14,268 nt of DNA from Acidobacteriota bacterium (GTDB taxonomy: Bacteria > Acidobacteriota > Thermoanaerobaculia > Multivoradales > SZUA-115): assembly GCA_003231035.1 (NCBI GenBank), contig QIHU01000256.1, positions 1 through 14,268 of the forward strand, written 5' to 3'. Within the stretch, counting starts at the first letter, position 1. Every line of letters begins with the position of its first letter. The translations under genes were made by a program, and so were the position numbers. Below are positions 6,872-12,781 of the stretch, piece by piece. The notes under the pieces were generated by a model. That model saw only the letters and a program-made list of their open reading frames with translations, did no database searches and was not told the DNA's origin.

Positions 6872-9385
6872 TTAGCCTCCCCGTAGGGTGACGACGGTGG
6901 CGCCGTCTCCGCCTTCGTTGGCGGCACCCGGTCGGAAGTTGGCGACGGCTGGGTGCGAGCGTAGGTGCGAGCGCACCGCCTTGCGCAGCCGCCCGGTACC
7001 GAAGCCGTGGATCACCCGCAAAGAGGCATGGGTACCGAGAAGGGCGCGGTCCAGGTAGGCGTCCAGTTGATCGAGAGCCGGTTCGACACGCTGGCCGATC
7101 AGTTTGATCTCCGCCGTTACGCCGGGGTCGAGCCCTAGATCGGAGCTTCCCTTTGTCGTGCCTGTCGGCGGACCTAGCTTGGTGCCCCTGGAGCGGCTGG
7201 CTTTCTTGCCGCTGGTCGCCACGCCGACGAGCTCTTCAACTCGGCAGCGCAGCTTCTTGCCATGGACACGAATCTCGGCCTTGCCGTTGTGCAACTTGTC
7301 GAGGATGCCCTCCCAGCCGAGTTGGCGATGGCGGGCGGGCGCGCCAACTTTGAGCGGCAACTCTTCCCTCTCCGGTTCCCCTTCGCTCCACCGCGGAGCG
7401 TTGGCGAAGAGTTCTTTCTCGGCCTCGGCCGCTAGCCCCTTGCGGCGGCCGCCTTCCAATGCCTTCTTGAGTTGCTCCACCTGGCGACGGAGCCCTTCGC
7501 GGGTTTCTCGCCGAAAACTCTCCAGCTCCTTGGAGAGTCGTTTGCCAACCGATCGGCGTTCCTCAACGAGGGCCACTTCTTGTTGGGCTAGCCGTCGGCG
7601 CAGGGTTGTCGCGTCCTCGATCTCGCGGCCTAGTTGGGCATGGGAGCGTTGCAACTCATGACGCAGCTCCTCGACCTCGCTGAGTAACCGCCGCAGATTT
7701 TGCTGCTCGCCGCCCAGCTTGGCCTCGGCGCGGTCGAGCCACTCGCTGGGTAGCCCCAGCCTCCTGGCCAAGGCGAGCGCTTCGCTGCCGCCGGGAGGGC
7801 CGGGGAGCAGCCGGTAGGTGGGCGCGCCGGTTTCGGGGTTGAACTCCATGGCCGCGCAGGCGGCTCCGGGAAGCTCCAAGGCGGCGGCGGCGAGCGGAGT
7901 CAGATGAGTGGTCAACAAGCCCAAGCAGTGGCGTTCGAGCAACCCTTCGAGCAAGGCGATCGCCAGTGCCGCCCCTTCCTCGGGATCGGTTCCGGAGCCC
8001 AGCTCATCGAGCAAGATGAGGCTCTCTTGGCGCGCCTCCCTCCACACCTCGTCGAGGCGCAACAGGCGGCCGCTGAAGGTGGAGCGATCGGTGAGCAAAT
8101 CCTGTTCGTCGCCGATGGTGGCGATGATGCGGTCGAAGGTCGGCAGCCGACTCCCCGCCGCGGCCGGGATCGGGAAGCCGCATTGATGCGCGGCGCTGAG
8201 AAGCCCCAGAGTCTTGAGCGACACGGTCTTGCCCCCGGCGTTAGGACCGGTGACGACCAGCAGCCGCTTCTCAGGGTCGAGGTTGGAGCCGAGCGCCAGT
8301 TCCAGAGGCTCGATCGGGGCGTCGTGGCCCGCCTCGTCGAGGGCTCGTTGGCGGCTCGCGGCGAGTCTGGGGTCGAGCAAGGGGTGCCGAGCGTCGATCA
8401 GATGGAGTTCGCCCACCGGTGCGAGCTCGGCCAGCCGCGCGTCGGCGCTCTGGGCAAAGCCGGTGACCGCTTGCAGCAGATCGAGTTCGGCGAGAAGGCG
8501 CGCCTCCTCTTCGATCTGAGGTTGGAGGCGGCGGGCTTCGGCGATCAATTGGTGGAGGATTCGGGCTCGTTCCGCCGCTTCTTCTTCACTGGATTCTTGC
8601 AGCGTGTTGTTGGCCTCGACCACGCCCAACGGTTCGAAGTAGAAGCTCTGCCCGGTGCCGGATCGACCGTGAACCAAGCCGGGAAAGCGGCCGCGCGCGC
8701 CCGACGAAAGGAGCAGCACCAGGCGACCGCCGCGCAAAGGGATGGTCTCTTCGCTGAGGTGGTCGCGCTGCTTCTCGACAACCTGCTTGAGGTCGCGGTA
8801 GATCTGATCCCGAGCCTGGCGAATACGCGCGCGCAGCGCCACCAGCTTGGGGCTGGCGTCGTCGCGCACATGGCCGCGGCGATCCAGCTTCTTGCCGACT
8901 TGTTGTCGCAGAGCGGCGAGGTCGGCAAACGGGTCCTCTTCGCCCTGGGTTGGCGCAACGCCAGCGAGTCGGGCTAGTTCCACCAGCTCGGGGTCGGCCT
9001 GGGTGATGCGTTTGCGGGCCGCCTCGGTGGTGCGCAGAACGGCGGCGAGCTCGAGCAAGGCGGCGCCGTCGAAGGCGGGGCGATCGGTTTCAAGGCGCTC
9101 GAAGAGCGGCGCCAGCGGCCCGGCAAAGGCGCCCACCAGTTGGCGTTCGGCGAGCAGTCCCGCGACCTCCTGGTAGCGTTGCCGCCACCGAATCAACTCT
9201 TCGCCTTCGCCGGTGGGGAGCTGGCGCAGAATTCGGCTCGCACCCAAATCGGTCGCGGCGAATCCGGCGATGACCCGCAAGAGAGAACTCAGTTCCAGCG
9301 CCTCGGCGCTGGCTGGACTCAAGACCCTCGTCGCCGTGGTCTCGAGATCCGTGGTGTCGAGATCTACTGGGGCCAAATGATTCAT
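6872..9385 (-). CDS. mutS2: MutS2: MutS-like ATPase with C-terminal Smr domain
   Basis: MutS2 proteins are homodimeric ATPases without the mismatch-reading domain. Roles known for the family are suppression of homologous recombination and, in Bacillus, sensing and splitting collided ribosomes. This 837-residue protein has an N-terminal helical core, then the ATPase with Walker A GPNAGGKT (380-387), a region with STFSGRLLRL near 435-444, Walker B LILLDE (456-461) and ELGSGTDPEEGAA. A long coiled coil spans about 555-660, a small beta domain 677-720, and a C-terminal Smr domain about 758-837 with HGFGTGRL (793-800). The usual LDLR motif at the Smr start reads IKLI here. The start at 9385 has no clear Shine-Dalgarno; no better in-frame start is evident. 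Placement between the rpsU terminator and dnaG is unusual relative to the classic cluster. Confidence 0.95.
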   Translation of the reverse strand: MNHLAPVDLDTTDLETTATRVLSPASAEALELSSLLRVIAGFAATDLGASRILRQLPTGEGEELIRWRQRYQEVAGLLAERQLVGAFAGPLAPLFERLETDRPAFDGAALLELAAVLRTTEAARKRITQADPELVELARLAGVAPTQGEEDPFADLAALRQQVGKKLDRRGHVRDDASPKLVALRARIRQARDQIYRDLKQVVEKQRDHLSEETIPLRGGRLVLLLSSGARGRFPGLVHGRSGTGQSFYFEPLGVVEANNTLQESSEEEAAERARILHQLIAEARRLQPQIEEEARLLAELDLLQAVTGFAQSADARLAELAPVGELHLIDARHPLLDPRLAASRQRALDEAGHDAPIEPLELALGSNLDPEKRLLVVTGPNAGGKTVSLKTLGLLSAAHQCGFPIPAAAGSRLPTFDRIIATIGDEQDLLTDRSTFSGRLLRLDEVWREARQESLILLDELGSGTDPEEGAALAIALLEGLLERHCLGLLTTHLTPLAAAALELPGAACAAMEFNPETGAPTYRLLPGPPGGSEALALARRLGLPSEWLDRAEAKLGGEQQNLRRLLSEVEELRHELQRSHAQLGREIEDATTLRRRLAQQEVALVEERRSVGKRLSKELESFRRETREGLRRQVEQLKKALEGGRRKGLAAEAEKELFANAPRWSEGEPEREELPLKVGAPARHRQLGWEGILDKLHNGKAEIRVHGKKLRCRVEELVGVATSGKKASRSRGTKLGPPTGTTKGSSDLGLDPGVTAEIKLIGQRVEPALDQLDAYLDRALLGTHASLRVIHGFGTGRLRKAVRSHLRSHPAVANFRPGAANEGGDGATVVTLRGG

Positions 9386-9454
9386 CGGACTGGCGGCAAG
9401 TCTACCGTTTCAGACAGCGCGTTGGAGGTAGCGAGGAGTTCGCGAACGGGCGGG

Positions 9455-9498
9455 CAAAAGAAAAAGCGGAGCCCGCTTGCTGTCGGGGGCTCCGCTTT
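9455..9498 (-). terminator. Rho-independent terminator after rpsU
   Basis: A perfect 12-base stem, AAAGCGGAGCCC (9463-9474) with GGGCTCCGCTTT (9487-9498), closes a 12-base loop. On the minus strand it is followed by a T-rich tail (CTTTTTCTTTTG). It sits 51 bases beyond the rpsU stop and before mutS2. In E. coli a terminator in the same place (rpsU-dnaG) keeps S21 expression far above primase; the same logic is likely here. Confidence 0.9.
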
Positions 9499-9549
9499 CG
9501 TGGACTTATTTAGGTCGGGCTCAACGCTGAAGCGTTGGCCCTTCATCGA

Positions 9550-9759
9550 TCAGGCTAGGCCTGCCCGACGATCCTCTGAGAGCTTGCGCAGCATCTTCTT
9601 GCGGGCCTGCACGATCTTGCGCTTGCGCTTTACGCTCGGCTTCTCGAAGTGTTGGCGCTTCCTGAGCTCTGTCAGGATGCCCGCCTTCTCAACCTTACGC
9701 TTGAAACGCCGCAGCGCGTTCTCGAAGCTCTCTTCATCCCGCACATGAACGACCGGCAC
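9550..9759 (-). CDS. rpsU: 30S ribosomal protein S21
   Basis: Small-subunit protein that sits near the anti-Shine-Dalgarno end of 16S rRNA and helps initiation. Sixty-nine residues, normal length. The conserved opening PVVHVRDEESFENALRRFKR, the KRQHFEKPS motif and the Arg/Lys-rich helical tail (KRKRKIVQARKKMLRKL) identify it. The GTG start at 9759 is chosen: GAGGTGA lies seven bases upstream (9767-9773), and homologues begin at exactly this point. The frame is open far upstream, but that part does not belong to S21. First gene of the rpsU-mutS2-dnaG-rpoD cluster, closed by its own terminator. Confidence 0.95.
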   Translation of the reverse strand: MPVVHVRDEESFENALRRFKRKVEKAGILTELRKRQHFEKPSVKRKRKIVQARKKMLRKLSEDRRAGLA

Positions 9760-9843
9760 TAGGTAATCACCTCGCTTTATTCGAGTTTTGCTTGCTCTAA
9801 GAGGCCGGAAAAATGGCCGGACACACCCAGTACAAGGCCGCAT

Positions 9844-9872
9844 AGTGTGGCGCAGCGAAGGCCGTCTGTCAA
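9844..9872 (-). promoter_or_regulatory. rpsU: Probable rpsU promoter
   Basis: On the minus strand a perfect -35 TTGACA (9867-9872) is followed after 17 bases by CACACT (9844-9849), which keeps the key A2 and T6 of the -10 box; CACTAT two bases further is an alternative. It starts 19 bases past the stop of the upstream lipoprotein gene and would give a leader of roughly 75 bases. That leader contains CCGGCC twice around an ATTTTT spacer. Confidence 0.5.
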
Positions 9873-9890
9873 GAATTAGCGTCGAGCGGG

Positions 9891-10688
9891 CTACTTGTCC
9901 TTCGGCGGCGGGGCGGCGTTGAAGTCGACTTTGTAGACCTTGTACGCTCCTTCGCCCTTCTGCTGGAAGAAGACCCCAGCCGCTCCCTGGTCGGGACCCT
10001 TGGGGTAGTACCAAGCGGAGATCATTTTCTTGGGGTAGTCCTGGATCCGGCGCTGATTGACCGGGCCCAAGACCGCGGTGACCTCGTCTTCCGTCATTCC
10101 TTTCTTGGCTAGCGCGAAGCGCTCTTCGTTCATCCATCGGAGTTCTTCGGCGGAGGCGATGGCCTCTTGAAGCATCTGATTGTCCGGGTCGTTGGTCAAG
10201 GCGCTGTTGTAGATCTCCAGAGCGCGGCTATAGTCGCCCGCCTGGTCGATGTACTCACTGGCGATCGACATGTCTCCGTCGGTCTTGAGTCGGATCGCGG
10301 ATTGGACCCGCTCGGGAACCTTTTCGCCTTCGTTGACTCCCGCTTCATTGATGAAGTTGATGGCCAGAGTGGTGAGCTCATCCCTACCGGTGATGATTTT
10401 GGCGGCGAGTTCCTCGGCTTGCGTTTTCAAGCCGGCCAGCTCTTCCTGGGTGACTTCGCTGCCTTCGGCCGCGGCTTCGCTGATCCGTGCTTGCAGATCG
10501 CTCTGCTCCTGGCGCAGAGTGTCGAGCGCGGACTTGGCGGTATCGACGATCGACCATGCCTCTGCTTCCGCAGCCTCTTTGGCCAGTCGAGCCTCTTCTT
10601 CAGGGTCACCGCAGCCGACCAAGGCGAGTGTGGCGATCAGTGCCAAGGCAAGTAGACCATTCCCCCGTACGCGTATCATGCGGTCCAT
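9891..10688 (-). CDS. Lipoprotein with coiled coil, TPR-like helices and BamE/SmpA-like C-terminus
   Basis: A 265-residue predicted lipoprotein. A hydrophobic signal (GLLALALIATLALVGC) ends in a lipobox with Cys26 as the lipidated residue, so the mature protein should sit on the periplasmic face of a membrane. A charged Ala/Glu-rich coiled coil covers about 30-100. A TPR-like helix pair follows near 151-180 (DYSRALEIYNSALTNDPDN). The C-terminus has KGMTEDEVTAVLGPV, like the GMT..EV...LG.P signature of BamE/SmpA/OmlA proteins, then a beta segment (AWYYPKG, GVFF, YKVYKVDF). The ATG at 10688 has GAGGAGGT eight bases upstream. A weak extended -10 (TGCTATGGT, 10739-10744) may serve it. Envelope assembly or stabilisation is inference; the exact family is not recognised. 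Confidence 0.8.
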   Translation of the reverse strand: MDRMIRVRGNGLLALALIATLALVGCGDPEEEARLAKEAAEAEAWSIVDTAKSALDTLRQEQSDLQARISEAAAEGSEVTQEELAGLKTQAEELAAKIITGRDELTTLAINFINEAGVNEGEKVPERVQSAIRLKTDGDMSIASEYIDQAGDYSRALEIYNSALTNDPDNQMLQEAIASAEELRWMNEERFALAKKGMTEDEVTAVLGPVNQRRIQDYPKKMISAWYYPKGPDQGAAGVFFQQKGEGAYKVYKVDFNAAPPPKDK

Positions 10689-10825
10689 ATCCAACGACCT
10701 CCTCAACGATTTTCGATAAACTGTATGGCGATGACGCTACCATAGCAGCCAGCTCGGGGATCGGTCTCGCAAAGGCTACCCGGCGCTCTCGCCGCGGGTC
10801 GCCTCAAGACCGGGACAACGTGTGT

Positions 10826-10856
10826 AAACCCCTATAGCTACAGGCATTTCGGGTTT
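10826..10856. promoter_or_regulatory. Nested inverted repeats in the divergent intergenic region
   Basis: AAACCC (10826-10831) and GGGTTT (10851-10856) are inverted copies enclosing an imperfect palindrome, CCTATAGCTACAGG (10831-10844, one mismatched pair around AGCT). They end nine bases before the -35 box of the GAF gene, a position typical of an activator or dual regulator site. No regulator can be named. Confidence 0.35.
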
Positions 10857-10865
10857 GCTCCGCGC

Positions 10866-10894
10866 TTGACACCTCGCCGGAGGTCGCCCATAAT
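10866..10894 (+). promoter_or_regulatory. Sigma-70 promoter for the GAF gene
   Basis: TTGACA (10866-10871) and CATAAT (10889-10894) are separated by exactly 17 bases, a near-consensus primary sigma promoter. The predicted start near 10901 gives a leader of about 60 bases ending in GGAGG (10947-10951), eight bases before the ATG at 10960. The spacer holds a short CCTC-GCCG-GAGG dyad. Confidence 0.8.
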
Positions 10895-10959
10895 CCACAC
10901 CTCTTCTCAGCTCGGCCTTTTCGGCCACGCTAGTGAACCCCCCTTTGGAGGTCAGCAGG

Positions 10960-12564
10960 ATGGCAGAGTCGGAAAAGCTCCAGCAGCTAGACCGCAAGAT
11001 TGCGCAGTCGGTGGTGGAGGCGCTGTCTGGCTTGCGCGGTGATATCAGTGAGCGGATGCGCGAGCATGCCGATGCGGTAGAGGAGAAGCTTCAAGCGCTG
11101 GAGCAGATTCTCCCCACTCAATTTGTCGCACCTGAAGATATTGAGCCATGGGCGCAAGCCGCGGCGAACTCGGCCCGCACCTCGGCTTTCGAAGAGCTGC
11201 GCGGGGCGCTGAGCGCCATCGACGGCGCTCGCACGCAAGCCGATATTCTGAGCACCCTGCTGGAACGCGTGGGAGGGTTTTGTTCTCGGACGGCGCTTTT
11301 CTTAACCCGCTCGACGGAGGTGCGGGGTTGGGGAGCGTACGGCTTTGCCGAGAATGGGCCGTCGCCGTCCGATCTCTCTTTCGAATATGACGAGGGCTCG
11401 CCGTGGCGACGGCTGGCCTCTGGCGATGGCAGTATTGAGCTGTCTGCCGCGGACTGTGCGCCGCTGTGCAGCCACTTGGAAAGCGCGGTGCCCCAAGAAG
11501 CGGTCTTGGTGCCCATCGTCTTGGGAGATCGGTTGGCCGCTGCTCTCTATGCCGATCGCGTCGATGACATCGATGACGAAGGGGAGTTGGATCTAGCGGC
11601 TTTGCAGTGTCTTGCCTTCGTCTCCGCGCAGGCGATAGAGACCCTGGCTTTCCGCCGCCGCTCCCATACCTCCACCCTGGCGGTGGCCGGCGAGGGCAGT
11701 GGGGTTAGCCTGCCGCTGTGGGGTGCCGAAACATCGACTTCGACGGATGAGCCCGCCGTGGCGCAGCCTGAAACGGCGCCCGAGACACCAGAGCCCGCGC
11801 CGACTGAGGAATCGATTGAAGATGTTGAAGAGTTAGAATTCACCGTCGAAGAGTCCGAGCCGACCCTTGAAGAACGGGCCACGGATGTGACCCCTTCCCA
11901 GTGGCTAGATCGCGACCAAGGACAACGGGAGACCGAAGAGCTCACTCCTGGGGACCTCGATCAAGTCCGGGAATCAATGCTGGAGGTCGATGAAGACCCC
12001 GTGGTCTCGACCACCGAAACCGTACTCTCCGATGAGGGTGAGGTACTCCCTGAACTCGAAGCTCCCCTACTCGAAGTTCCTGGACTCGATGCTGACCTGG
12101 TGACGGAAGAGATTCAGATTTCACCACCAGAAGAGATCATCACCGACGTCTCCACGGCGTTCGATCAAGGAACCGCCGAGATCCCCTCGGCCGATGAGCT
12201 TGTCGTGGATGAGCCCGCCGCGGTCGGGCAGGATGAAATCAGTGCTCCCGAGGCGGTATTCGACGCGATCGATGTCAGCGAGGATGAGACGATCTTGATG
12301 CAGATGCCGAAAGCGGGGGCCCCAACCCCACCTTCGGTGAGCGCTCCCGAGCCTTCAGCGGAGCCTTCTGCGCCGCCATCCTCCACGGCACCCTACCGTG
12401 CGCCCGATGACACCCTGTCCGGGACTGGTACCGGTGTGCGGCGCAGGTATCACCACCGAGTGATGTTGACGGCCCCGGTCTGGCCTTTCGCCAGGCAGGC
12501 CCCGGCCTCTCGAAGGCGGAGGACGCGGCCCACGATGAGGGTCGGAGACTGGCGCGCTTGCTAG
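10960..12564 (+). CDS. GAF-domain protein with long acidic linker (frame breaks before its C-terminus)
   Basis: Residues 1-55 form a charged amphipathic helix or coiled coil (LQQLDRKIAQSVVEALSGLRGD). About 81-231 resembles a GAF sensor domain (DILSTLLERVGGFCSRTALFLTR, VLVPIVLGDRLAAALYADR, LDLAALQCLAFVSAQAIETL). About 246-475 is low-complexity Pro/Glu/Asp/Ser/Thr-rich sequence, surely disordered. No signal peptide or membrane segment is visible, so it should be cytoplasmic. After about 12420 the frame turns into Arg-rich sequence (RRRYHHR, SRRRRTRP) unlike the acidic linker, and stops at 12562. Meanwhile the +2 frame becomes convincingly coding, so the native protein probably continues there to 12773, about 600 residues. 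Start ATG: GGAGG eight bases upstream. The ligand and output are unknown; no kinase, cyclase or DNA-binding domain is present. Confidence 0.75.
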   Translation: MAESEKLQQLDRKIAQSVVEALSGLRGDISERMREHADAVEEKLQALEQILPTQFVAPEDIEPWAQAAANSARTSAFEELRGALSAIDGARTQADILSTLLERVGGFCSRTALFLTRSTEVRGWGAYGFAENGPSPSDLSFEYDEGSPWRRLASGDGSIELSAADCAPLCSHLESAVPQEAVLVPIVLGDRLAAALYADRVDDIDDEGELDLAALQCLAFVSAQAIETLAFRRRSHTSTLAVAGEGSGVSLPLWGAETSTSTDEPAVAQPETAPETPEPAPTEESIEDVEELEFTVEESEPTLEERATDVTPSQWLDRDQGQRETEELTPGDLDQVRESMLEVDEDPVVSTTETVLSDEGEVLPELEAPLLEVPGLDADLVTEEIQISPPEEIITDVSTAFDQGTAEIPSADELVVDEPAAVGQDEISAPEAVFDAIDVSEDETILMQMPKAGAPTPPSVSAPEPSAEPSAPPSSTAPYRAPDDTLSGTGTGVRRRYHHRVMLTAPVWPFARQAPASRRRRTRPTMRVGDWRAC

Positions 12565-12773
12565 TGAGTGAGATCCGCCTCTACTACGAGGACCAGGTCG
12601 AAGAGGGCCGGCGCAATCGCGACATCTACCGGCGACTCAAGGAAGACATCGACCGCTCGCGTCGGATGTACGAAGAGCGGATCGACGAGAAGGTGAGCCA
12701 GTCTCGCGACTACTTCCAAGAGGAGCTGGTGCGCATCCTCGCCGGTGGCGATGAGGGGGCTCTAGGGCTCTAG
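12411..12773 (+). pseudogene. Frameshifted C-terminal domain of the GAF protein
   Basis: This frame is open from 12411 (a TGA precedes it at 12408). It reads PPSDVDGPGLAF, then a highly charged helical stretch (DEGRRLARLLVSEIRLYYE, RNRDIYRRLKEDIDRSRRMYEERI) to the TAG at 12771. It has no start with a Shine-Dalgarno. The only starts are TTG 12558 and a GTG at 12564 overlapping the upstream TAG. It fits the missing C-terminus of the GAF protein, joined by a one-base deletion or a two-base insertion somewhere in 12411-12470. Coupled re-initiation at TAGTG, giving a separate peptide of about 70 residues, is a less likely alternative. The helical region looks like an oligomerisation or partner-binding module. 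Confidence 0.65.
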
Positions 12774-12781
12774 GGTTTCCT

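Noticed and set aside
7904..8977. Long open frame (357 codons) on the + strand opposite mutS2
   Set aside because: Antisense shadow produced by GC-biased third positions; the minus strand encodes clear MutS2 motifs throughout.
9760..10137. Upstream extension of the rpsU frame
   Set aside because: The S21 family begins at the GTG at 9759 with a good binding site. The extension overlaps the lipoprotein gene and contains the likely rpsU promoter.
12411..12564. Programmed ribosomal frameshift in the GAF gene
   Set aside because: No slippery heptamer or well-placed pseudoknot is evident; a simple indel explains the data.
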